Source: DATACN01 sp038215095 (GTDB taxonomy: Bacteria > Actinomycetota > Thermoleophilia > Solirubrobacterales > Thermoleophilaceae). From it: a stretch of DNA of 39,441 nt. A program made the translations under genes and the position numbers. Location: assembly GCA_038215095.1 (NCBI GenBank), contig JBBQRG010000020.1, positions 1-39,441 of the forward strand, in the 5' to 3' direction. Within the stretch, counting starts at the first letter, position 1. The number at the start of each line of letters is the position of its first letter. Of the stretch, positions 7,130-14,760 are shown one piece after another. The notes beneath the pieces are model-generated. The model made no database searches. It was not told the DNA's origin and was given only the letters and a program-made list of their open reading frames with translations.

Positions 7130-8296
7130 TTGACCGACAGCATTCCGACCAACGGCGCATCTCGCTATCAGGGCGAGAAGGTGCGCGTGGCGATCGTGGG
7201 CGTAGGCAACTGTGCCTCCTCCTTCGTCCAGGGCGTCGAGTACTACAAGGACGCAGACCCCGCGAAGGCCGTCCCGGGCCTGATGCACGTGGACCTGGGT
7301 GGCTACCACGTGCGCGACGTGGAGTTCACCGCCGCGTTCGACATCGACGCCGACAAGGTCGGAAAGGACCTTTCCGAGGCGATCTGGTCGGGCCAGAACA
7401 ACACGAAGAAGTTCGCCGACGTGCCGAACCTCGACGTGCCGGTCTACCGCGGCATGACCCACGACGGCCTGGGCAAGTACCTCAAGGAGAAGATCACGAA
7501 GGCGCCGGGCGAGACCGCCGAGATCGTCTCGATCCTCAGGGACACCAAGACCGACGTCGTCGTGTCGTACCTGCCGGTGGGCTCGGAGCAGGCCACCAAG
7601 TGGTACGTGGAGCAGGTCCTCGAGGCCGGCTGCGGGTTCGTGAACTGCATCCCGGTGTTCATCGCCTCCGAGAACTACTGGGCAAACCGCTTCAGCAAGG
7701 CCGGGCTGCCGATCGTCGGCGACGACATCAAGTCGCAGGTCGGCGCGACGATCGTGCACCGCATGCTCGCCCGCCTGTTCCAGGACCGCGGCGTGAAGCT
7801 GGCGCGCACCTCGCAGCTCAACGTGGGCGGCAACATGGACTTCTACAACATGCTCGAGCGCGAGCGCCTGGAGTCCAAGAAGATCTCGAAGACGCAGGCC
7901 GTGACCTCGCTGATCGACGAAGCGCTCGACCCCGACGACGTCTACATCGGCCCCTCGGACTACGTGCCGTGGCTGACCGACCGCAAGTGGGCGCATATCC
8001 GGCTCGAGGGCGAGTCCTTCGGCAACGTGCCGCTCACGATCGAGGCCAAGCTCGAGGTCTGGGACTCGCCGAACTCGGCGGGCATCGTGATCGACGCCGT
8101 GCGCCTCTGCAAGCTCGCTCTGAACAACGGCGAGGGCGGCCCGCTCATCGCCCCCAGCTCGTACCTGATGAAGTCGCCGCCGGAGCAGTACCCGGATCCG
8201 GTCGCGCGCGACATGGTCGCGGACTTCATCGAGGAGCACGGCGGCGCGCCGAAGCTGCCGGGCAAGGGCAGGGTCCGCACCACCACCGAGGCATAG
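7130..8296 (+). CDS. ino1: Inositol-3-phosphate (myo-inositol-1-phosphate) synthase
   Basis: At 388 residues this has the bacterial/archaeal Ino1 length, shorter than the eukaryotic form. The N-terminal NAD-binding Rossmann motif is VRVAIVGVGNCASS, and the catalytic part includes GDDIKSQVGATI, LNVGGNMDFYNML and SKKISKTQAV, all characteristic of the family. The enzyme converts glucose-6-phosphate to inositol-1-phosphate with internal NAD cycling in the cytoplasm, supplying phosphatidylinositol and possibly inositol thiols. The start is TTG 7130, backed by a perfect AGGAGG at 7118-7123 with six-base spacing. The two genes upstream probably use its product for membrane lipid. Confidence 0.96.
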   Translation: MTDSIPTNGASRYQGEKVRVAIVGVGNCASSFVQGVEYYKDADPAKAVPGLMHVDLGGYHVRDVEFTAAFDIDADKVGKDLSEAIWSGQNNTKKFADVPNLDVPVYRGMTHDGLGKYLKEKITKAPGETAEIVSILRDTKTDVVVSYLPVGSEQATKWYVEQVLEAGCGFVNCIPVFIASENYWANRFSKAGLPIVGDDIKSQVGATIVHRMLARLFQDRGVKLARTSQLNVGGNMDFYNMLERERLESKKISKTQAVTSLIDEALDPDDVYIGPSDYVPWLTDRKWAHIRLEGESFGNVPLTIEAKLEVWDSPNSAGIVIDAVRLCKLALNNGEGGPLIAPSSYLMKSPPEQYPDPVARDMVADFIEEHGGAPKLPGKGRVRTTTEA

Positions 8297-8369
8297 CCGC
8301 CTGAGCCCCACGCTCGGCCGGCTGGGCGGAGTTCAAGCGGCGTAGGTCCGACGCGAGTCGCCTTTTGCG

Positions 8370-8391
8370 ATCGCTTTCACGCGGAAGCGAT
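8370..8391. repeat. Hairpin 1 downstream of ino1
   Basis: ATCGCTTTC and the AAGCGAT side form seven Watson-Crick pairs (8370-8376 with 8385-8391), extended inward by a T-G and a C-G pair, around a four-base ACGC loop. There is no T-tract, so it is not a standard terminator. Confidence 0.5.
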
Positions 8392-8416
8392 GGTCTCGCC
8401 AGGGAGGACTCTGCGC

Positions 8417-8460
8417 GAACGTCCGTTTCGTACCGCCATAGGGGTACAAACTGGACGTTC
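8417..8460. repeat. Hairpin 2, long near-perfect inverted repeat
   Basis: Eight pairs (GAACGTCC 8417-8424 with GGACGTTC 8453-8460) continue into GTTT/AAAC (8425-8428 with 8448-8451) and GTACC/GGTAC (8430-8434 with 8443-8447). A single unpaired base lies on each side and the loop has eight bases. That is 17 pairs in 44 bases, far too regular to be casual. Confidence 0.65.
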
Positions 8461-8463
8461 ATC

Positions 8464-8479
8464 GCTTTGCGCGAAAAGC
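8464..8479. repeat. Hairpin 3, adjoining hairpin 2
   Basis: GCTTT at 8464-8468 pairs with AAAGC at 8475-8479 around a six-base GC loop. It directly follows hairpin 2 and reuses the ATCGCTTT word of hairpin 1. Confidence 0.35.
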
Positions 8480-8785
8480 AGCCGCGCGCGGACCAGCGAT
8501 GCGCATGCCCGCAGCCCACTGTCTGGCGTGACGAGACGGCGGCGGCGCCGGGCGAGTCCGCTCTACGCCACGGCGCCCGGTTCCTTCGTGCACAGCGGCT
8601 GAGCCCGCGGCCCGCTGGGGCCAACCGAGAGCAGGGCGGTCGCGCTGCGGCCGCTGTGGCGCGGGCGACTCGCAGTCGGGCGAGGGGGGCTCTCTGAGCG
8701 AGCGAAGCGAGCGTACCCCCGAGGCCGAATGCGAGACGCCCGCAACAACGGCCACCAGGACTAACCCGCCGAGGCCAGCTCCACT

Positions 8786-8791
8786 TATCCT
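8786..8791 (+). promoter_or_regulatory. Putative -10 element, leaderless start at GTG 8798
   Basis: TATCCT is separated by six bases from GTG 8798, and no ribosome site is visible. This arrangement fits transcription starting on the first codon. Confidence 0.35.
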
Positions 8792-8797
8792 GCGAGC

Positions 8798-10651
8798 GTG
8801 GCGAATGACCGCTTCTCGATAGCCCAAGTCACCCCGTGGCCCTGGGAGCAGCACCACGAGGTGAACCGCTTCGTGGAGCGGCTGTCCGACGAGCTCTGCC
8901 AACGCGGCCATCGCGTGGTGGTGGTGGCCCCATCCGACTCGCGCGAGCTGGTGCGCGAGGGGCGCGCCACGGTCAAGGCGATGGAGGACGACCCGGACGC
9001 GCTGTTCGCCGACCCGGGCTGCGCCAGCCTGCTGGCCGTGGGCCAGAGCCTGCCCTTCAAGCGCGGCGGCTCGGTGTCGCTGCCGCTCGACGTGTCCCGC
9101 TCGCTGGAGGAGCTGCTCGACCGTGCCGAGCTCGACTTCGTGCACGTGCACGAGCCGTTCGCGCCGAGCGCCTCCTCGGCCGCCCTGCGCCACTCGCGCG
9201 CGCTGAACGTGGGCACCTTCCACTCCACCACCGAGCGCTTCGTCTCGACGCAGGTGGCCCGGCCCCTGGTGGAGCTGCTGTTCGGGCGACTTGACGGGCG
9301 CACCGCCTGCTTCGCCGCCACGCGCGACCTGATCGAGCGCTACTTCCCCGGCGACTACCGCGTGATCCGGCCCGGCGCCGACCTGGCACACCGCGCCGGC
9401 GAGGACGACGCGGACGGCCCGCCGCGGATCGTGTTCTCGGCCGAGGAGGAGCGCGGCGCGCTGCGCCTGTTCCTGCGCGCGCTCCGCAAGCTGCCGGTGG
9501 AGCAGGACTGGGAGGCGACGATCTGGATGCGCGATCCGGCCGCCGCGCCGGCGGTGAGCCTGCCCCGTCGCCTGCGTGACCGCGTGACGCTGGCCGGGCC
9601 CGCCGACGGCTCCGAGGGCCAGTACCTGGCCCGGGCGAACATCGCGGTGGCGGCGTCCAATGGCGCCGCGCCCACTCCGCAGCTGGTGCTGCGCGCGCTG
9701 GCCGGCGGCGCCGTGCCGGTGGCGTCGCGGCTGCCGCAGTACGAAGAGGCGCTGCGCGAGGGCGAGCTCGGCCTGCTGTTCGAGCCGCGCGACGCCGTGA
9801 CGCTGGCCGCCCAGCTCGAGCGGCTGGTGTGCGACCCGGAGCTGCTTGCCGGCTTCGGGCGCCGGGTGGCCGACGTACGCCCCGACCTCGACTGGTCGCG
9901 CGTCGCCGACGAGTTCGAGCAGCTCTACGAGGAGCTCGCCGCCCGTCGCCACGACCCGGATGGGCGGCCGGACCTGCGAAAGCGCCTGAACCAGCGTGAC
10001 TTCATCCATGTGGACCTGCACATGCACACCGACCACTCGCCGGACTGCGCCACCCCGGTCGAGACGCTGCTCGAGACCGCGGCGGAGGTGGGCCTCGGCG
10101 CGATCGCGATCACCGACCACAACGAGATCTCGGGCGCGCTCGATGCGCGCGACAAGGCCGACGGCAAGGTCAAGGTGATCGTCGCGGAGGAGGTCAAGAC
10201 CGCCGACCAGGGCGAGGTCATCGGCCTCTTCATCGAGCACAAGATCGAGCGCGGCATGACGCTGCAGGAGACGATCGCCGAGATCCGCCGCCAGGGCGGC
10301 CTCGTGTACGTGCCCCACCCGTTCGACCGGATGCACTCGGTGCCCGACTACGAGCACCTGCTCGACGTGGTGGAGGACATCGACGCGATGGAGGTGTTCA
10401 ACCCGCGCGTGGCGATCTCCGCCTTCAACGAGGAGGCGGCCCGCTTCGCGGCCAAGTACCGCATCGTGGCCGGGGCCGGCTCGGACAGCCATGTGGCCCA
10501 GGGCCTTGGTTCGGTGAAGATCAGGATGCGCGACTTCGACGGCCCGGACGAGTTCCTGGAGTCGCTTCGCGACGCCGACATCGTGCGCAAGCGCCAGAGT
10601 CTGCTCTACGTTCAGGCCCTCAAGTTCCTACAGACGCGGAGCAAGAGGTAA
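8798..10651 (+). CDS. Fusion of a GT-B glycosyltransferase-like domain and a PHP-type metal phosphoesterase domain
   Basis: The protein has 617 residues. Residues 1 to about 385 have the GT4/GT-B pattern: VTPWPWEQHHEVNRF near the start, VHVHEPFAPS, GTFHSTTERF, and a C-terminal donor half with LVLRALAGGAVPVASRLPQYEEAL. The EX7E pair of active GT4 enzymes is missing: the usual LEAM Glu is Arg and the first Glu is absent. From about residue 405 comes a PHP domain with its metal ligands intact: DLHMHTDHS (His408, His410), ITDHNE, VAEEVKT, VPHPFD and GSDSH. PHP domains hydrolyse phosphoesters. This suggests a degenerate sugar-binding half joined to a live hydrolase, possibly in glycolipid or inositol-lipid metabolism. 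GTG 8798 is the start. The next gene begins inside its stop codon. Confidence 0.85.
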   Translation: MANDRFSIAQVTPWPWEQHHEVNRFVERLSDELCQRGHRVVVVAPSDSRELVREGRATVKAMEDDPDALFADPGCASLLAVGQSLPFKRGGSVSLPLDVSRSLEELLDRAELDFVHVHEPFAPSASSAALRHSRALNVGTFHSTTERFVSTQVARPLVELLFGRLDGRTACFAATRDLIERYFPGDYRVIRPGADLAHRAGEDDADGPPRIVFSAEEERGALRLFLRALRKLPVEQDWEATIWMRDPAAAPAVSLPRRLRDRVTLAGPADGSEGQYLARANIAVAASNGAAPTPQLVLRALAGGAVPVASRLPQYEEALREGELGLLFEPRDAVTLAAQLERLVCDPELLAGFGRRVADVRPDLDWSRVADEFEQLYEELAARRHDPDGRPDLRKRLNQRDFIHVDLHMHTDHSPDCATPVETLLETAAEVGLGAIAITDHNEISGALDARDKADGKVKVIVAEEVKTADQGEVIGLFIEHKIERGMTLQETIAEIRRQGGLVYVPHPFDRMHSVPDYEHLLDVVEDIDAMEVFNPRVAISAFNEEAARFAAKYRIVAGAGSDSHVAQGLGSVKIRMRDFDGPDEFLESLRDADIVRKRQSLLYVQALKFLQTRSKR

Positions 10652-11307
10652 TGCAGCCAAGAGGAGCGGGACCGGTGCCGTCTAATCCCACGGTCACCCC
10701 GATGCCCGCCACCGACGATGAGATCAAGGAGAAGTACCTCGAGCGCGCGATCCGCGAGCTGAACTCGCTGACCCGCGAGATCCAGGGCTGCGAGCACTGC
10801 CCGCGCGGGAACCTGATGCCGGTGCTGGGCTCGGGCCACCCGCAGGCCGACATCTTCCTGCTGAAGTTCGCGCCCATGCCCGCGGAGATCGAGGAGGGCG
10901 TGGCCTTCTACGGCCGCGCCGGCGGCGCGCTGATGAAGTCCTTCAAGCGGCTCGGCATCGACCCGTTGGCCGTGTACGGCACCGTGTTCGTGAAGTGCCC
11001 GGTGGCGGACACGGACATGTCCGCTCCTGAGTGCCGCGCGCGCGTGGGCCACGAGCTGGCCATCGTGCAGCCGCGGATGGTCGTGGTGATGGGCGAGGAA
11101 GCGCTCGAGGAGCTGAACGCGCTGGCCGTGCCGCTGGCCGCCGAGGTGAGGGCCGAGCCCGGCGCGATCCAGAAGCTGACGCCCTCGTGCGACGCCGTGT
11201 ACGTGCCCGACATCGACCGCTCGCTCGACGACGAGGACGCCAAGCGCGACTTCTGGCGAGCCTTCAAGTCGCTCGGGGACTGGTACGAGGACTTCCCTCC
11301 GTACTAG
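10651..11307 (+). CDS. Uracil-DNA-glycosylase-superfamily (family 4-like) Fe-S protein with altered catalytic motifs
   Basis: The 218-residue protein follows the family 4 UDG plan: CEHC (Cys47, Cys50), a FYGRAGGALMKSF helix, VFVKC (Cys116), Cys128, then a MVVVMGEEALEEL strand-helix. The four Cys match the [4Fe-4S] ligands of thermophile UDGs. The catalytic GE(A/G)PG motif reads KFAPM and the HP(A/S) motif near the C-terminus is replaced by VPDIDRS, so ordinary uracil excision is doubtful. It may bind DNA without cutting or recognise another lesion. ATG 10651 shares one base with the previous stop (TAATG); ATG 10702 is an alternative giving 201 residues. Confidence 0.7.
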   Translation: MQPRGAGPVPSNPTVTPMPATDDEIKEKYLERAIRELNSLTREIQGCEHCPRGNLMPVLGSGHPQADIFLLKFAPMPAEIEEGVAFYGRAGGALMKSFKRLGIDPLAVYGTVFVKCPVADTDMSAPECRARVGHELAIVQPRMVVVMGEEALEELNALAVPLAAEVRAEPGAIQKLTPSCDAVYVPDIDRSLDDEDAKRDFWRAFKSLGDWYEDFPPY

Positions 11308-11310
11308 GAT
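11305..11310 (+). promoter_or_regulatory. Putative -10 element before ATG 11317
   Basis: TAGGAT lies six bases before ATG 11317 and no Shine-Dalgarno is present. It overlaps the stop codon of the preceding gene. It could give this gene a leaderless transcript in addition to read-through from upstream. Confidence 0.3.
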
Positions 11311-11316
11311 CGACCC

Positions 11317-11739
11317 ATGAGCCCGAGGGTGCTCGTGATGGCGAACCGCACGGCCGAATCGCCGGAGCTGCTGGAAGCCCTGAAGCAGCGGGCCGGCAAC
11401 GGCGACTGCGAGTTCACCCTGCTCGTGCCGTCCACGCCGCACGGGATCAGCTGGGCGGTGAATCCCCACGACTCGGGCGCCGACGAGGCCGAGGACCACC
11501 GCAAGGCGTTTCTCGACCAGCTTCGCGGAGAGGGGCTGAACATCGGTGAGGCGAAGGTCGGCGATCCGGACCCGCTGGCGGCGGTCCAGGACGAGTGCAA
11601 CCTCACGAGCTACGACGAGCTGATCATCTCCACGCTGCCGCTCCACCTGTCCAAGTGGCTGAAGATCGACCTGCCCCACAAGGCCGGCCACGCCACCGGC
11701 CTGCCGGTCACCCACGTCGTGGCGAGCAGCGCGGGCTGA
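11317..11739 (+). CDS. Conserved actinobacterial protein, UspA-like fold
   Basis: This 140-residue soluble protein opens with a beta strand and turn PRVLVMANRTAESPELLEAL, then FTLLVPSTPHG, a charged helix, DPLAAVQDECN, and ends YDELIISTLPLHLSKWLKIDL...TGLPVTHVV. The alternating strand-helix order and closing strand resemble a universal-stress-protein/Rossmann-like domain. A family with this LPxHLSKWL-type ending is common in actinobacteria without a defined biochemical role. The stop overlaps the next start (TGATG), pointing to coupled translation with the zinc-ribbon peptide. Confidence 0.7.
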   Translation: MSPRVLVMANRTAESPELLEALKQRAGNGDCEFTLLVPSTPHGISWAVNPHDSGADEAEDHRKAFLDQLRGEGLNIGEAKVGDPDPLAAVQDECNLTSYDELIISTLPLHLSKWLKIDLPHKAGHATGLPVTHVVASSAG

Positions 11740-11915
11740 TGGATCTCGAGGAGCACAGCCTCGACCCCGTGATCGAGCGCGAGTGCTCCGAGTGCGGCGC
11801 GCGGCTCACCGACGCCGAGATCCAAGAGTCGATGGAGGCGGGCGGGCCCTACCTCTGCTCGGTGCACGCTTCGGAGCGGGTGTCGCTCGACGACGAGGAC
11901 GGCCCCGCGAGGTAG
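11739..11915 (+). CDS. Small zinc-ribbon-like protein
   Basis: This is a 58-residue acidic protein. It has CSECGAR (a C-x2-C knuckle) and later YLCSVHAS (C-x2-H), which together could hold one zinc ion. ATG 11739 shares its first base with the upstream stop. Its last 67 bases overlap, in antisense, the 3' end of the convergent rumA-type gene. No precise family was recognised; a regulatory or protein-binding role is only a guess. Confidence 0.6.
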   Translation: MDLEEHSLDPVIERECSECGARLTDAEIQESMEAGGPYLCSVHASERVSLDDEDGPAR

Positions 11916-13282
11916 TTCGCGGTTCGCTCCAGCAGCGCCACGCACTCGATGTGCGGGGTCTGCGGGAACATGTCCACCGGGCGCACGGTGCGCAGCTCGT
12001 AGCCGGCGTCGGCCAGCTGGCGCGCGTTCGGCGCGAGCGTCGTGGGGTTGCACGACACGTAGACGATCTTGTTTGCCTCGGCCTCGAGGATGCGCCGCAC
12101 GATCTTCTGGGAGAGGCCCGCGCGCGGCGGGTCCACCACCACGACGTCGGGCTGCCCGGACTCCTCCAGGAGCGGGCGCATCGCGGTGCGAACGTCGCCG
12201 GCGAAGAAGCTGGCGTTGTCGATCCCGTTGCGCCGCGCGTTCTCGATCGCGTCCGCCACGGCCCGCTCCACGATCTCCACGCCGAACACCTCGCCGGCGT
12301 CGAGGGCCAGCGCGAGCGCGATCGTGCCGATGCCGCAGTAGAGGTCCAGCACGCGCTCGCGGCCGCTCAGCCCGGCCAGCTCGGACGCGGTGCCGTAGAG
12401 CACCTCGGCCATCTCGGTGTTGGTCTGAAAGAACGCGTCGGGCGAGATCCCGAGCTTCAGCCCGGACAGCTCCTCCTCGAGCTGCTCGGAGCCGGTGAGC
12501 AGGTCGGTCTCGCCGTCGCGCGTGGTCTCGGCCACGCCCGCTGCGCGCGTCCACAGGACGGAGTCGGCCGGCAGGATGGCGGCGAGCTCCGCGGCGCGGA
12601 AGTCGCCCGGGCTCGTGACGATGCGGGCCTGCAGCTGGCCGGTGCGCCTGCCCTCGCGCACCACCAGGTTGCGCAACATGCCGGCGTGGTCGCGGCGGTC
12701 GTAGGCGGTCAGGCCCTCCTCGCGGCACCAGGTGCGCACGGCGTCGCGCAGCTCGCCTACGCGCTCCGAGGCGAGGATGTCGTCGTTCACGTCCTCGATC
12801 AGGTCCCAGCGCCCCGGCTTGTGGAAGCCCAGCACCAGCTCGCCTTCCTCGCCGGTCCCGAACGAGTACTCGACCTTGTTGCGGTAGCGCAGCTGCTCCA
12901 GGGCCGGCACGATCGGCTCGACCGGCGGCGACTCGAACTGGCCGAGCCGCTCCAGCGCCTCCGCGACCTGTGCCTGCTTCTCCTCGAGCTGGCGCTCGTA
13001 GGGCAAGACCTGCCAGGGCGCGCCCGGGTGGGGAGCCCGCGGCTCGATCCGGTCGGGGCTCGGCTCCAGCAGCTCCACGGTGTCGGCCTCGCCGAACGAG
13101 CGCTTCGACTTCGTGACCCGGGCGCGCACGCGGTCGCCCGGCACGGCGCCGCGCACGAACAGCACGAAGCCGCCCTCCGCGCGGGCCACTCCGGCACCGC
13201 CGTAGGCAAGCTTGTGGACGGTCAGCTCGAGCTCGTCGCCCGGCCGCGGCCGTGTGCGCTGGGGTGCCTGGGGTTGGGTCAT
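11849..13282 (-). CDS. RumA/TrmA-family RNA (uracil-5-)-methyltransferase lacking the N-terminal Fe-S cysteines
   Basis: The 477-residue protein starts with a TRAM domain (about residues 12-70: LTVHKLAYGGAGVAR, FVRGAVPGDRVRARV). Its C-terminal SAM methyltransferase domain has VLDLYCGIGTIALAL, VVVDPPRAGL and VYVSCNPTTLAPNA, the last with the catalytic Cys. It methylates C5 of a uridine in rRNA or tRNA using SAM. The Cys cluster that binds [4Fe-4S] in RumA is absent; the equivalent stretch reads APHPGAPWQVLPYERQLE. A Ser-rich tail runs antisense into the zinc-ribbon gene. ATG 13282 is used; a GTG lies one codon earlier. Confidence 0.93.
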   Translation of the reverse strand: MTQPQAPQRTRPRPGDELELTVHKLAYGGAGVARAEGGFVLFVRGAVPGDRVRARVTKSKRSFGEADTVELLEPSPDRIEPRAPHPGAPWQVLPYERQLEEKQAQVAEALERLGQFESPPVEPIVPALEQLRYRNKVEYSFGTGEEGELVLGFHKPGRWDLIEDVNDDILASERVGELRDAVRTWCREEGLTAYDRRDHAGMLRNLVVREGRRTGQLQARIVTSPGDFRAAELAAILPADSVLWTRAAGVAETTRDGETDLLTGSEQLEEELSGLKLGISPDAFFQTNTEMAEVLYGTASELAGLSGRERVLDLYCGIGTIALALALDAGEVFGVEIVERAVADAIENARRNGIDNASFFAGDVRTAMRPLLEESGQPDVVVVDPPRAGLSQKIVRRILEAEANKIVYVSCNPTTLAPNARQLADAGYELRTVRPVDMFPQTPHIECVALLERTANYLAGPSSSSSDTRSEACTEQR

Positions 13283-13290
13283 CACCGATC

Positions 13291-13296
13291 TATGCT
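13291..13296 (+). promoter_or_regulatory. Putative -10 element before ATG 13306
   Basis: TATGCT sits nine bases before ATG 13306 in a 23-base gap between divergent genes, and there is no ribosome site. A leaderless transcript is the simplest reading. Confidence 0.35.
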
Positions 13297-13305
13297 GGCA
13301 GGCGC

Positions 13306-14760
13306 ATGGACCTCGACGCCTATCGCGCCCAAGCGGAGCGGTTCGTCTCGGACCTGGACCGCGAGTACTACCTGCACTTCTCGGGCCAGCAGGAGAGCTA
13401 CGAGGTCGAGCGGATCTACGAGAGCCACGCGGACCTGTTCTCGCGTGAGGCGGTCGAGCAGCTGCGCGAGGGCGACGCCCGGCTGCTGCTCGAGTTCGCG
13501 GTCCAGGGGCTGATCGGGCGCGAGACGAGCGCCGAGCAGGCTGAGCTGGCCCGCAGGGAGTCGAACCTCGAGATCGAGGTCGACCGCGAGCGCATCCCCT
13601 ACCGCTCAGCCGCGGTGGCGCAGGCGAACGAGTCCGACCCGGCGCGGCGCCAGGCGATCGAGGACGCGCGCAACGCAGCCGTCGAGGAGCAGCTCAACCC
13701 GACCCTGCTGGAGCTGCTCCAGCGCTCGCACGCGATCGCCGCCGACCTGGGCTGGCCCAGCATGCGCGCGCTGTGCGAGGAGCTGTCGGGCATCGACCTG
13801 GGCGCGCTCGTCGAGCAGACCGAGGGCTTCCTGCGAGCGACGGACGAGGGCTACCGGGACGTGCTCCAGCCCCAGCTCGAGTCGCAGCTGGGCTTCGGCT
13901 TCGAGCGGCTGCGGCGCTCGGACCTGGCCGCCTTCTTCCGCGCCGAGTCGCTCGACCAGCGCTTCCAGGCCGACCGGCTGCTGCCGAGCCTGACCGAGAC
14001 GCTGGCCGGGATGGGCATCGACATCGAGTCGCAGGACGGCGTCTCGCTCGACACCGAGGCACGGCCCAAGAAGTCGCCGCGCGCGTTCTGCGCGCCGGTG
14101 CGCGCCCCCGGCGAGGTGTACCTGGTGATCTCGCCGATCGGCGGCCGCGACGACTTCGCGGCGCTCTTCCACGAGGCGGGCCACACCGAGCACTACGCGC
14201 ACGTGGACCCCGATCTGCCGGTGGAGCAGCGCCTGTTCGGCGACAACTCGGTCACCGAGGGCTTCGCCTTCCTGATGGAGCACCTCGTGTCGCGCCCGGC
14301 GTGGCTCGAGCGGCGGCTTGGCGTGGAGGACCCGAGCGAGGTGCTGGCCCACTCCAAGGCGGTGAAGCTGCTGTTCCTGCGCCGCTACTGCGCGAAGCTC
14401 GCCTACGAGCTCGAGCTGCACGGCTCGCCTGCGTCACTCGACGACATGCGCGGCGTGTACGCCCGCCGGCTGTCGCAGGCCGTCGGCGTGGAGTGGCCCT
14501 CGAGCGGCTGGCTCAACGACGTGGACCCGTTCTTCTACGCGGCGCGCTACCTGAGGGCGTGGGCGCTCGAGACCCAGCTGCGGCGGCTGCTCAGCGATCG
14601 CTTCGGCGAGGCCTGGTTCGACGAGCAGGGGGCGGGCGACCTGCTGCGCGGCCTCTGGCGCCAGGGTCAGGCCCAGGACGCCGGAGAGCTGCTCGCTCAG
14701 CTCTCCGGGTCGGAACTCGACTTCTCGGCGCTCGAGGCCGAGCTGGTCGGCTCGGCCTAG
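13306..14760 (+). CDS. M3-like (thimet oligopeptidase-type) zinc metallopeptidase
   Basis: This 484-residue, largely helical, acidic protein carries the zinc signature HEAGH at 289-293 (FHEAGHTEHYAHV), followed about 25 residues later by SVTEGFAFLMEHL, which provides the third ligand Glu. This spacing is that of M3-type oligopeptidases, whose closed fold admits only peptides. There is no signal peptide, so it is cytoplasmic. ATG 13306 was chosen over an upstream in-frame start because the added residues lie over the divergent rumA-type gene. The stop TAG shares three bases with the stop of the convergent gene (CTAG, 14757-14760). Confidence 0.8.
   Translation: MDLDAYRAQAERFVSDLDREYYLHFSGQQESYEVERIYESHADLFSREAVEQLREGDARLLLEFAVQGLIGRETSAEQAELARRESNLEIEVDRERIPYRSAAVAQANESDPARRQAIEDARNAAVEEQLNPTLLELLQRSHAIAADLGWPSMRALCEELSGIDLGALVEQTEGFLRATDEGYRDVLQPQLESQLGFGFERLRRSDLAAFFRAESLDQRFQADRLLPSLTETLAGMGIDIESQDGVSLDTEARPKKSPRAFCAPVRAPGEVYLVISPIGGRDDFAALFHEAGHTEHYAHVDPDLPVEQRLFGDNSVTEGFAFLMEHLVSRPAWLERRLGVEDPSEVLAHSKAVKLLFLRRYCAKLAYELELHGSPASLDDMRGVYARRLSQAVGVEWPSSGWLNDVDPFFYAARYLRAWALETQLRRLLSDRFGEAWFDEQGAGDLLRGLWRQGQAQDAGELLAQLSGSELDFSALEAELVGSA

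Larger units (their letters stand above)
8297..8797. other. 500-base intergenic stretch with several hairpins, no convincing gene
   Basis: No open frame here has credible protein character; the long antisense frame is a high-GC artefact. The left half holds three hairpins (listed separately) in which ATCGCTTT occurs twice. Around 8697-8714 there is a short run of GAGC/GCGA repeats. The right end contains the likely promoter of the downstream gene. Confidence 0.6.

Noticed and set aside
8697..8714. GAGC/GCGA run in the gap after ino1 as a palindromic element
   Set aside because: It is a mirror-like tandem run, not complementary, so it does not form a strict hairpin.
8459..10492. A 677-codon antisense frame over the GT-PHP gene
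   Set aside because: The sequence is His/Val/Arg-rich without domains, while the plus strand codes for a clear two-domain protein.
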